Shown here: piece after piece, positions 35,794 through 43,416 of the stretch
How positions within the stretch are numbered: the stretch's first letter is position 1
Layout: the number at the start of each line of letters is the position of its first letter
Assembly: GCF_035946055.1 (NCBI RefSeq)
Contig: NZ_CP108364.1
Span: 2,294,001-2,358,000, forward strand
Direction of reading: 5' to 3'
DNA length: 64,000 nucleotides
DNA from: Streptomyces sp. NBC_01341
Lineage (GTDB): Bacteria > Actinomycetota > Actinomycetes > Streptomycetales > Streptomycetaceae
Program-made: the position numbers and the translations under genes
The notes under the pieces: generated by a model
Database searches by the model: none
Told to the model about the DNA's origin: nothing
The model's input: the letters and a program-made list of their open reading frames with translations, nothing else

Positions 35794-35973
35794 TCAGTCG
35801 GTGAAGGTGACGCAGGCACCGCAGGAGCTGCCGCACCCGTCGTCGGTCAGAACGGTCAGCCCGGCCGCGTCGGACACCTCCAGGAGGGAGACGTTCAGGT
35901 CGAACCCGTCCGACTGGCCGCCGGCCGTCGGCTCCTGGACCTGGGTGGTGCTCTTGGTGACGATTCGCGTCAT
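35794..35973 (-). CDS. FxLD-family lanthipeptide precursor
   Basis: A 59-residue peptide. The leader ends with the FxLx family motif FDLNVSLLEV at residues 24-33. The core region, about residues 38-59, has three cysteines (C47, C51, C54) and Thr/Ser at 40, 43, 49, 50, 56 and 58 as ring partners, plus aspartates (D44, D45) that a PCMT-type methyltransferase could target. The ATG follows GGAG by seven bases. It lies directly upstream of lanB and is on the same strand. The cleavage site is not certain and no dedicated protease is visible. Confidence 0.88.
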   Translation of the reverse strand: MTRIVTKSTTQVQEPTAGGQSDGFDLNVSLLEVSDAAGLTVLTDDGCGSSCGACVTFTD

Positions 35974-36119
35974 GACAACTCCAGGTGATTCGTTGGTGTG
36001 CAGGACAGGTGGTGCTTGCCAGCGCACTGAGGACCGTGGCGTAGCGACGGGGCTGCGCCATGGGTTCAGGTTCTGGCCATCCCGGTCCGATGGTCGGGCC
36101 GGGAAGCTCTGGGGTGCCG

Positions 36120-36154
36120 CTCGACAGTCCGGTCCTTTGCCCAGGACCGTCGAG
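36120..36154. promoter_or_regulatory. Bulged stem-loop downstream of the 217-residue gene
   Basis: CTCGAC (36120-36125) pairs with GTCGAG (36149-36154), and GGTCCT (36131-36136) with AGGACC (36143-36148), with a five-base bulge. It lies just after the stop at 36162 on the minus strand and may be a weak terminator or processing site before the precursor gene. Confidence 0.45.
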
Positions 36155-36161
36155 CAGCCGT

Positions 36162-36815
36162 CTATGCGGCGGGCACAAGATCGTCCAGGCTGACGACCTC
36201 GTAGTCCCGCAGTTCGCGTACGAGCTGAGAGGCGAGGAACCAGCCGATCTGGGGGTGGTTGTAGGGCAGGGGAGCGTCCGAGGCGGCGAGGGGCTGGATG
36301 CCGTCGACGGTGTACTGGTACGGGGTGCCGATGACGCCGTAGAGCGGGAACCGCGTGGCCAGCAGGGCGACGTGTCCCTTGCTCCTGAGCCGAGGGCACC
36401 GCCGGGCCGCCATCCGGGCGTGCTCCAGACACACCGGCGGCTGCGCGGTCTTCACCGGCCCGGTGTAGTCGTCGCCGTCGTCGGCCGTCTCCACGAAGAG
36501 GATGCCGTCGCTGCGCTTCAGCGGGACCGTGCACACCTGGCAGCGCAGGAGCGCCATCGTGATGCGCTGGCGGAGCGGGTGCACCAGCCGCCACCTCGGG
36601 TTCCCGGCGGGCTGTCCCGCGAAGCCGAGTGACATGGAGTACCGGGCCCACAGCACGCCGCGGAGATCTCGGTCGGGCCCTGCCTCGTCCTTGTACCCGA
36701 GCCGCGGGCGCCGGTCAGGACCGATGCGTACGTTCAGGTTCAGGAGGGAGTCCGCCTCTTCGCCTTCACGGGCGGTGATGTACGGAACGACCAGGTCGGC
36801 TGCGGTGATCGTCAT
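36162..36815 (-). CDS. Unknown protein with possible zinc site, upstream of the precursor
   Basis: A 217-residue soluble protein I do not recognise. Residues about 90-130 contain CQVC and later PVCLEH, possibly a zinc site. There is no signal peptide or membrane segment. The ATG at 36815 overlaps the stop of a 44-codon gene (ATGA), which supports the start. Its place at the head of the lanthipeptide operon suggests a linked role, but nothing in the sequence says what. Confidence 0.6.
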   Translation of the reverse strand: MTITAADLVVPYITAREGEEADSLLNLNVRIGPDRRPRLGYKDEAGPDRDLRGVLWARYSMSLGFAGQPAGNPRWRLVHPLRQRITMALLRCQVCTVPLKRSDGILFVETADDGDDYTGPVKTAQPPVCLEHARMAARRCPRLRSKGHVALLATRFPLYGVIGTPYQYTVDGIQPLAASDAPLPYNHPQIGWFLASQLVRELRDYEVVSLDDLVPAA

Positions 36816-36946
36816 GCCGCGCTTCCGACCGTGAGCGCGAGCGGCCGGTGGGGGGCGACGATACGGCCGTCGGGGAGGAGTTCTCCGGTGTCCTCGACTA
36901 TGTCCATCAGTCTTGTGGGTGTCTTTGATGTCCAACTCGCTGCCAT
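36812..36946 (-). CDS. Small 44-residue protein, unknown
   Basis: The frame begins MAASWTSKTPTRLMDIVE at 36946, behind GAAAGG with seven-base spacing, and its stop overlaps the next ATG by four bases. Both points favour a real gene. No family is recognised. The proposed edge of the Tn554-type element falls inside its first codons, so its present start may have been supplied by the insertion. Confidence 0.45.
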   Translation of the reverse strand: MAASWTSKTPTRLMDIVEDTGELLPDGRIVAPHRPLALTVGSAA

Positions 36947-37012
36947 GGCGGGGCCTTTCGGTGCTACATGGACGGGTTCTGTTCGCCTGTCCATGTCGGC
37001 CTGGGGTGTGGT

Positions 37013-38131
37013 GTGTCGTTCGCAGTGCAGAGGCTGCGGTTGTCCGAAGACGGTCCGGTCTCGTACACCGTGGTGGGGGACGACGGCTTGCCCGTCGATG
37101 ACGTGGAGGATTTCCTTGCGTACCTGACGGCGAGGGGTGCATCGCCGAACACGGTTCAGGGCTACGCCTACGACCTGCGCGATTTCTTCGTCTGGCTGGG
37201 ACAGATGGGCTTGGACTTCCGGCGTCTGCGGTTGGAGGTTGTCGCGCAGTTCTTCGACTGGCTGCGCCGTCCGAAGCCGGCCCGCGCGCCGGAGGTGTTC
37301 GTGCTGCCGGGTGTCGGCCAGGCGCTGGAGAACACCACGTTGCAGCGGAAGCGGGCCGCGCTCGCGTCCTTCTACCGGTTCCACGCCCGGCGGGATGAGA
37401 GCGTGCCGGCGCTGTTGGGAAATCTGCTGGCTAGGCGGCCGACAGGCTCCTATACGCCGATGCTGGCGCACACCCAGCGAGGAGGTGAGGTCGAGTACAG
37501 CCCGATCCGCATCCACGCCCACCGCAAGCCGCCCCGGACGCTGACCGACGACGAGCTCCAGCGGCTGATGAGCGCCTGTAACCGGCGCCGGGACCGGTTC
37601 CTGATCGCGCTCCTGGACGACTCGGGACTGCGGATCAGCGAGGCCCTGGGCCTGCGGCACGCTGACTTGAACCTCGGCAAGGGCGAGGTGCACGTCGTTC
37701 CACGCGAGAACAACGCCAACCGCGCCAGGGTCAAGGGCATGAAGGGACGGATCGTCCCGGTGCGGCCGGAGCTGTTCGACCGCTACGCCGCCTACATGGA
37801 GAGCGAGTACGGCACGCTGGACTGCGACTTCGTGTTCGCCAACCTCTTCCGCGCGCCGATCGGCTCGCCAATGACCCGGGCGAACGTCAACGAACTGGTG
37901 GAACGCCTTCAGAAGCGGACCGGCATCACGCACTTCTCGCCGCATGCCTGTCGGCACACCTACGCCACCCGACTGCTGCGGGCCGAGGTGCCGATCGAGG
38001 TCGTGGCCGAGCTCCTCGGTCACGCCAGTACGCAGACCACCGCCGAGATTTACAGTCACCTCGATGTCGAGGATCATCGCCGGGTACTCCTCTCGGCCGG
38101 GATCATCAAGGACGGGGCATCGGCCCGGTGA
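37013..38131 (+). CDS. tnpA: Tn554-type tyrosine recombinase TnpA
   Basis: A 372-residue tyrosine recombinase (Tn554 TnpA is of similar length). A SAM-like N-terminal core-binding domain (VDDVEDFLAYLTARGASPNTVQ) precedes the catalytic domain: R in SGLRISE near 204, HACRHTYAT near 312, LGHAS near 336 and the nucleophile Y in TAEIYSHL near 346. It cuts and rejoins DNA at the transposon ends. The GTG at 37013 behind TGGGG is preferred to an ATG at 36968, which falls inside the inverted repeat. It ends in a GTGA overlap with tnpB. Confidence 0.88.
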   Translation: MSFAVQRLRLSEDGPVSYTVVGDDGLPVDDVEDFLAYLTARGASPNTVQGYAYDLRDFFVWLGQMGLDFRRLRLEVVAQFFDWLRRPKPARAPEVFVLPGVGQALENTTLQRKRAALASFYRFHARRDESVPALLGNLLARRPTGSYTPMLAHTQRGGEVEYSPIRIHAHRKPPRTLTDDELQRLMSACNRRRDRFLIALLDDSGLRISEALGLRHADLNLGKGEVHVVPRENNANRARVKGMKGRIVPVRPELFDRYAAYMESEYGTLDCDFVFANLFRAPIGSPMTRANVNELVERLQKRTGITHFSPHACRHTYATRLLRAEVPIEVVAELLGHASTQTTAEIYSHLDVEDHRRVLLSAGIIKDGASAR

Positions 38132-40416
38132 ACACGCCCCGCACGAGTGCAGGCGCCGCCGGCCTGCTGGCCAGGCTGATGGAAACGGTGCGCCCGGAGT
38201 TCCGGGCCGAGGTGTTCTGTCCGCCGCGAGACAGCCCGGTGTTCTTCCCGGGCGAGTGCCGTATTCCGTCCTGCCCGACGACGCTGACGATGGGCAGGCT
38301 GAAGCTGTGTCGCACCCACCATCACCGCTGGGCGGCGGCAGGGCGTCCGGTCGACCTGGATGGCTGGTCCGCACAGGAGGACGCGCGACTGCACCAGCGA
38401 CGCCAGGTGTCGGCCTGCCTGGTCGCCGGGTGCAACCGAGCCCGAGCCGCCCACGCTTTGTGTCACCGCCACGCCTCGCGGTGGACCCACGCCGGACGCC
38501 CGCCCCTTGGAACCTGGCTGGGACGGACCCATTATCAACCGCCGCGCAAGCCCTGGTCCGCCGAGCGGACCTGCGAGTTCCCCGACTGCCCGCGGTGGAC
38601 CGACAGCACCGACGCTCCGCTGTGTCACACCCACCACAACCGGTGGCGCAAGCACGGCCGACCGGCCCTCGACACCTGGTACGACGACCTCGCTCACCGC
38701 GGAGACCCGAAGATCCGCCTGGAACAGCTGGCCCCCGCCTTGCGCCTGGAGTTCCAGTTCGGTCTGCAACACCGGCACGACGAGGGACTGCGCTTCACCC
38801 CGGCCCGCGACGTCCGGCGCGCGGTCACCTGGGCCCGCGAGGCACCCACCACCAGCCTCCTGGACTGGGACGAGAGCACCTGGCGTGACCACGTCGCCCC
38901 GCTCGGACTCGGTGGAAATCGCCACGGCCACAATGTGGTGGCCTTCCGCTTCATCGCGGACACCCGCTTCGCCCTGGAACACCTGCTCATCGCCGATGAT
39001 CCGTGGGCCGACCAGTACCCGCGCGACATGTGGGACCTGCGGCACTTCGCCCTGGCCGAAGGAGAGACGCGCTACCTGCGCTTCGGCGGCATATCCCAGC
39101 CCTGGCTGAGCGAACTGGTCAAACGATGGTGCCGTTGGCGCATCAGCACGAACATCAGCGTCAACACCGTCGCGGGAAACCTGCGCTCCCTGCACCATCT
39201 CTCTCGGCATCTGTCGCCGAACTCCGCGCCGGCTGACCTGACGCGCGCCAGGATCGAGACGTGGCTGGCCGCTCTGGCCGTCGACTACCCGGATGTGTTC
39301 ACCCGCCGGGCCACGATCAACTCGCTCGGCCGATTCCTCGCAGATGCCCGCGCCCACGACTGGCAACCGGTCCTCCCGCGAGACGCCATCATCTACAACG
39401 ACGCTCCGCCTCCGCCGCCTGCCAAGCCCCGCTGGATCTCCGAGCACCTGATGCGACAGATGGAGAACCCCGCCAGCTTGACGCTTATCTCCAACGACGA
39501 CCTCCGCCTCATGGTCCCCCTGCTGATCTCCTGCGGCCTGCGTATGAAAGACGCCCGGCGATTGAAATTCGACTGCGTCACCCACGACGACACCGGCGCC
39601 CCCTACCTGACCTGGGTCAACCACAAGATCCACGGCCGCGTCGCGTTCTTCCCCATCAGCCAGGCCCTCGCAGACGAGATCGCCGCACAACAGAATCGCG
39701 TTCAGGCCCGCTTCCCCGCCGGAAGCCGCTTCCTGTTTCCCGGCTGGACGGCCAACCTCAACGGCAGCAAGGCCGTCTCGGACACCTGGTGCCGCGAACA
39801 GATGGAGACCTGGCTGGAGCGCATCCGCCTCATCGACGAGCACGGCCGCCCAGCTCGCGTGACCTTCCACCAGTTCCGCCACACGCTGGGCACCCGATTG
39901 ATCAACGCCAACGTCCCGCAGCACATCGTCCAGCAGCTGCTCGACCACATGTCGCCGCAGATGACGGCCATCTACGCCCGGCTGCACCAGAAGACCCTGC
40001 GCGAGCACTGGGAGAAGTCCCTCAAGGTCAACGCCGAAGGCGAAGCCGTCGCGCTGCCGGTGGACCATCCGCTTGCCGATGCGACCTGGATGCGGTTGTC
40101 CCTGGTCCGAGCCAAGGTCAGCCTCCCCAACGGCTACTGCGGGGCTCCCATCCAGACGGACTGCGAGTACGCGAACCCCTGCCTGGACTGCCGCTTCTTC
40201 ATCACCACCGGTGACTTCCTCGACCAACACCGACGTCAGCGGGAAGAGACCCGCAAGCTCATCGGCGACGCCGAGCAAGCCGGCCTGTCGCGCATCGTCG
40301 AGAAGAACACCCGCACACTCGGCAAGCTCGACACGATCATCGACGCCCTCGAACAGGCCGGACCGCAACAGATCGTGGCCGGCGGAAAGGTGACCGATCT
40401 CGATGCCACCGGCTGA
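38128..40416 (+). CDS. tnpB: Tn554-type tyrosine recombinase TnpB
   Basis: A 762-residue protein. The first 200 residues contain repeated Cys/His pairs (CRTHHHRW, CHRHASRW, CHTHHNRW) that look like zinc-binding repeats. The catalytic domain is C-terminal: R in SCGLRMKDARRL near 467, HQFRHTLGTRL near 581 and Y in TAIYARLH near 615. A cysteine cluster near 675-690 (CEYANPCLDC) follows. In Tn554, TnpA and TnpB are both needed for transposition. The protein is longer than Tn554 TnpB (about 630) mainly because of the zinc-repeat region. Confidence 0.85.
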   Translation: MNTPRTSAGAAGLLARLMETVRPEFRAEVFCPPRDSPVFFPGECRIPSCPTTLTMGRLKLCRTHHHRWAAAGRPVDLDGWSAQEDARLHQRRQVSACLVAGCNRARAAHALCHRHASRWTHAGRPPLGTWLGRTHYQPPRKPWSAERTCEFPDCPRWTDSTDAPLCHTHHNRWRKHGRPALDTWYDDLAHRGDPKIRLEQLAPALRLEFQFGLQHRHDEGLRFTPARDVRRAVTWAREAPTTSLLDWDESTWRDHVAPLGLGGNRHGHNVVAFRFIADTRFALEHLLIADDPWADQYPRDMWDLRHFALAEGETRYLRFGGISQPWLSELVKRWCRWRISTNISVNTVAGNLRSLHHLSRHLSPNSAPADLTRARIETWLAALAVDYPDVFTRRATINSLGRFLADARAHDWQPVLPRDAIIYNDAPPPPPAKPRWISEHLMRQMENPASLTLISNDDLRLMVPLLISCGLRMKDARRLKFDCVTHDDTGAPYLTWVNHKIHGRVAFFPISQALADEIAAQQNRVQARFPAGSRFLFPGWTANLNGSKAVSDTWCREQMETWLERIRLIDEHGRPARVTFHQFRHTLGTRLINANVPQHIVQQLLDHMSPQMTAIYARLHQKTLREHWEKSLKVNAEGEAVALPVDHPLADATWMRLSLVRAKVSLPNGYCGAPIQTDCEYANPCLDCRFFITTGDFLDQHRRQREETRKLIGDAEQAGLSRIVEKNTRTLGKLDTIIDALEQAGPQQIVAGGKVTDLDATG

Positions 40417-40819
40417 CAACGCCCGGTTCCTCGTCGAAGCCTCGAAGGCCCGCAGCAGACAAGCACGCGAGCACGCCGAAGAAGCCATCAAGGCAGCCGC
40501 CCGCCGCAACGAACGGCCCACCGTCGTCGGAATCGCGAACGCGGCCGGTGTCTCCCGGTCCTGGCTATACACGCAGACCGACCTCATCACCGCGATCAAC
40601 CAGCTCCAGCAGCGAGCCCCGGCCCTCCACCGCAGCACCCGGAACGCGGCCAGCGACGCCTCCCTGCACCGCAGGCTGGAAACCGCGCTCGAACGCAACC
40701 GGCAACTCCGCGACCAAGTCGCCGATCTCACCCAAAAACTGGAGACCGCCCACGGCGAGATCCGCCGGCTCCGCACGCTGTCGAGCACGCCGGTGGGTGG
40801 TGCGAGTAGCTCACGGTGA
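40403..40819 (+). CDS. tnpC: Tn554 TnpC-like accessory protein (DUF6262)
   Basis: A 138-residue basic, helical protein with AGVSRSWLYTQTDL, a helix-turn-helix-like segment near 45-58, and a coiled-coil-like C-terminal half (LRDQVADLTQKLETAHGEI). This is the usual third gene of Tn554-type elements, where it raises transposition efficiency and orientation control. The start overlaps the tnpB end by 14 bases. Confidence 0.8.
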   Translation: MPPADNARFLVEASKARSRQAREHAEEAIKAAARRNERPTVVGIANAAGVSRSWLYTQTDLITAINQLQQRAPALHRSTRNAASDASLHRRLETALERNRQLRDQVADLTQKLETAHGEIRRLRTLSSTPVGGASSSR

Positions 40820-40890
40820 AACTCTGGCAAAACCGACGACTGCCCGACGCACCGCAGGGCCTGCATCGGCCGCCCTCTACGCTGCCGATC

Positions 40891-41550
40891 ATGACGCAGA
40901 GCCCTGTTGAACTGGTGATCTTCGACTGTGACGGCGTGCTGGTGGACAGCGAGAGGATATGCATCAAAGTAGACGAAATGATCATGGCTGACCTGGGGTG
41001 CACGTTCACCGAAGCTGAAATCATCGAGCGGTTCGTGGGCTCGTCCACCGAGGTCTACACCGCAGCTGTCGAGGAACGACTCGGACGGCGCTTGGAGAAG
41101 GGCTGGCAGCAGCCATACGAGCATCTCTACGATGCAGCCTTTGAGGCCGAACTGACCGCTGTCGACGGCATCGCAGAGGTTCTGGGGCGTCTCACCACTG
41201 CCGTCTGCGTCGCCTCGAACGGTGATCACGCCGGCATTCGTCGAAGCCTGGAGATCGCTGATCTGACGGGCTACTTCGAGGACCACATCTTCAGCGCGAC
41301 CGACGTCCGTCGAGGCAAGCCTGCACCGGACCTCTTCCAGCACGCTGCACGTTCCATGGGGGTACAACCCGAGCGATGCGCGGTGATCGAGGACAGTGCA
41401 TACGGGGTGCAGGCAGCTCGGGCCGCTGGCATGCGGGCCTTCGGTTACTGCGGCGGCCTCACCCCCGCCTCGCGGCTGGAAGGAGCAGGCACTGTCGTGT
41501 TCGACGACATGCGCAACCTGCCCGAACTGCTGGCGACCGCCGCCGCCTAA
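40891..41550 (+). CDS. HAD-superfamily hydrolase (phosphoglucomutase/phosphatase type)
   Basis: A 219-residue HAD protein: motif I FDCDGVLVDS near residues 10-19, motif II VASNGD near 106, motif III lysine in RGKPAPD near 139 and motif IV VIEDSAYG near 164. The four-helix cap after motif I is that of beta-phosphoglucomutase-like small-molecule phosphatases. The substrate is unknown. It sits between tnpC and the proposed right edge of the transposon, so it may be cargo. The ATG at 40891 is chosen because it directly precedes motif I. Confidence 0.85.
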   Translation: MTQSPVELVIFDCDGVLVDSERICIKVDEMIMADLGCTFTEAEIIERFVGSSTEVYTAAVEERLGRRLEKGWQQPYEHLYDAAFEAELTAVDGIAEVLGRLTTAVCVASNGDHAGIRRSLEIADLTGYFEDHIFSATDVRRGKPAPDLFQHAARSMGVQPERCAVIEDSAYGVQAARAAGMRAFGYCGGLTPASRLEGAGTVVFDDMRNLPELLATAAA

Positions 41551-41814
41551 GTTCGCACTGCCTCTCGCCCAGAACTGCCAAAACGACATGTCCATCTCGC
41601 GAAGCAGCACGTCAGACCAGTCCCTGCGCTTGGGAGATCGACATAACCTCGAAGACAAGCACTCCGTTGCACAGCAGGCTCCATCCCTGCTCAGGGCGGT
41701 GCGCGACGGGTCGCGCGGCCTCCCTGTCGGGAGCCATGGCCGTGGGGCACGGCGGGTTGTGCGCACACATGGTGCTCGTCCTCTCGGGTGGGAAGTTGGG
41801 CCCTCTTCGGCCAG

Positions 41815-42291
41815 CTACGGTGCCGTGGGGGAACACGGTTCGGGCACAGCCGAAGAGGGGGACTTGTGGCACCGCCCCATGAAGGCCGCTATGGCTGCTT
41901 CGCTGTAGCCGTAGAAGCGCCCCAGGGTGGTGGCAGTGCGGTCGCCCACGAGCGTGGGTGGTCTCTCTCCCTCACTCGCAACGAAGCAGGTGTCCGGGTG
42001 AGACGACCACTGCACGCGCAGGTCGGGGAAGCCCAGACGCCCAAGAAGGAAGTCACAGACCTTGAGCCCAAAGCACACACACGACGCCGGGTAGCCCCCG
42101 CCGCGCCTCGTGCCCCCGACGGGGACTGCGAGGAACGGCATGCGCGTGGTGCGCATGGCGACGCTCTGCTCCAAGAGCCAGTTGTCGGAGATCCGCTTCT
42201 CGTAGCACTCGAAGTCGTATGCGTCTTGCGGGAGGGTCATCGCCGTGGCGGTCACGACCGAGCGCCGAGCGGAGTCAAGGTTGTACGTCAC
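41815..42291 (-). CDS. DUF6302-like Streptomyces protein
   Basis: A 158-residue protein. YDFECYEKRISDNWLLEQSVA, LAVPVGGTRRGGGYP and WSSHPDTCFVASEG form the pattern I associate with DUF6302, a family seen mainly in Streptomyces next to WhiJ-type regulators. Function unknown. It starts inside the stop of the upstream gene (ATGA). Confidence 0.6.
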   Translation of the reverse strand: MTYNLDSARRSVVTATAMTLPQDAYDFECYEKRISDNWLLEQSVAMRTTRMPFLAVPVGGTRRGGGYPASCVCFGLKVCDFLLGRLGFPDLRVQWSSHPDTCFVASEGERPPTLVGDRTATTLGRFYGYSEAAIAAFMGRCHKSPSSAVPEPCSPTAP

Positions 42292-42740
42292 TCCGCCTCC
42301 TTGATGTAGTGGGCTTCGATCAGCTCTTCGACCAGGTCAGAGGTGACGAAGGCCAGACGACGAGCGAGGCCGACGGCCTGCTGGTAGTCGGCCGGCACGC
42401 ACGCCTCCCGCAGGGGGACCCCGCGTACAACGATTCGGAGCATCTCGGCGGTGGGCGGGTACTGCTCGTCCGCGACAGCGATGTTGCTGAGCTGCTTCAG
42501 ATGGTCCCGGAGACGGTCAACCAGGGTGTCGGTCACCGCGGCGGGCGGCGTCTGGTTACCGATCGCCGTGTCGAGGTCGTCAAAGACCTCCTCCACGTCG
42601 AGCGGCTTCCAGTTCTTGATCCGTTCCAGGACGGACCACAAACCCTCTGCGTCGAGTGGAGGGGTCCACTGCGGTGTGCGGGGCTCGTCGGTTGGCGGAA
42701 GAACCACGTCGTTCTCCGGAACCAGAACGGTGAGGGACAT
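42288..42740 (-). CDS. DUF6415-like protein
   Basis: A 150-residue acidic, helical protein without membrane segments. The phrase TLVDRLRDHLKQL and the spacing of VRGVPLREACVPADY recall DUF6415, found in regulatory and natural-product loci of Streptomyces. Function unknown. It overlaps the DUF6302-like gene by four bases and lies 39 bases after the HATPase gene stop on the same strand. Confidence 0.5.
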   Translation of the reverse strand: MSLTVLVPENDVVLPPTDEPRTPQWTPPLDAEGLWSVLERIKNWKPLDVEEVFDDLDTAIGNQTPPAAVTDTLVDRLRDHLKQLSNIAVADEQYPPTAEMLRIVVRGVPLREACVPADYQQAVGLARRLAFVTSDLVEELIEAHYIKEAE

Positions 42741-42779
42741 CGGGACTCCTGGGGAGGGCCAAGTACCGGCCGCGGAGGG

Positions 42780-43253
42780 CTACAAGTGCTCAGTCAGTTC
42801 CGGGATCGCTATGAAGACCCACACGTCCTTGCCTGCTGGGGTCATGGACACGGACGTGTCGTCGGCCAGAGCACCCAGCAGCATCAGCCCGCGCCCCTCC
42901 TCGGCCAGGGGGGCTGGCGACGAGTACACCGGCGGACAGCGGTCCTGGTCGCGAACGACGGCGGTGACACCGTCCGGCACCTTCTGGAGGAGCAGGCTGG
43001 CCATCCGGCACCCGCCGGCGTCCGCAGGGGTGTGCTGCAAGACGTTGGTGAGTAGTTCGTTGACCACGGTCAGGACGCGGAACGCGGTGCCGTTGTCGAC
43101 GCGCCACCAGCAGAGGTGCGCTGCAACGATGTCCCGCACGGTGCCCAGGTCTTCGGCCCGGACGTTGAAACTCATGTCGAGTTGGCCGTCCACGCTCCTG
43201 GACGTGGCTCGAACAGAAGCATCCCGCTCGCGGGTGTCGACGAGCAGTTCCAT
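42780..43253 (-). CDS. RsbW-like serine/threonine kinase-type ATPase (anti-sigma-like)
   Basis: A 157-residue single GHKL domain: N-box VVNELLTNVLQH near 67-78, a D-x-D segment (VVRDQDRCPP) near 97 and EGRGLMLLGALADD near 116. Small cytosolic ATPases of this kind act as anti-sigma or anti-anti-sigma control proteins, and in Streptomyces they are often encoded divergently from WhiJ-type XRE regulators, as here. No sigma factor gene is adjacent. Confidence 0.82.
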   Translation of the reverse strand: MELLVDTRERDASVRATSRSVDGQLDMSFNVRAEDLGTVRDIVAAHLCWWRVDNGTAFRVLTVVNELLTNVLQHTPADAGGCRMASLLLQKVPDGVTAVVRDQDRCPPVYSSPAPLAEEGRGLMLLGALADDTSVSMTPAGKDVWVFIAIPELTEHL

Positions 43254-43416
43254 CGCTGCTTCCTCCGTTCTACCGGAACCCCTTCAGCAGGGGTGGATTG
43301 CGGTGTGTACTGGACTGGAACCGATCAGCAACCATTTAGGCAGAGCGCACCGAGAACGTGCAGGGCCTGATGCCGAGAGGTGAAGAGTTCGGCATCAACG
43401 ACTTCGGGGGCAGAAC

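Larger units (their letters stand above)
36928..41600 (+). mobile_element. Tn554-family transposon (tnpA, tnpB, tnpC plus cargo)
   Basis: Three overlapping genes in Tn554 order (two tyrosine recombinases and a small accessory protein) followed by a HAD hydrolase. Proposed edges are a 12-of-13 imperfect direct repeat: ATGTCCAACTCGC at 36928-36940 and ATGTCCATCTCGC at 41588-41600. Just inside the left edge is a perfect inverted repeat, ACATGGAC (36966-36973) and GTCCATGT (36989-36996), a possible recombinase site. The gene content is clear; the exact ends are inferred. Confidence 0.6.

Noticed and set aside
38074-41766. A 1230-codon minus-strand frame across the Tn554-type genes
   Set aside because: The opposite strand carries tnpA (3' end), tnpB, tnpC and the HAD gene with full catalytic motifs; this frame has none.
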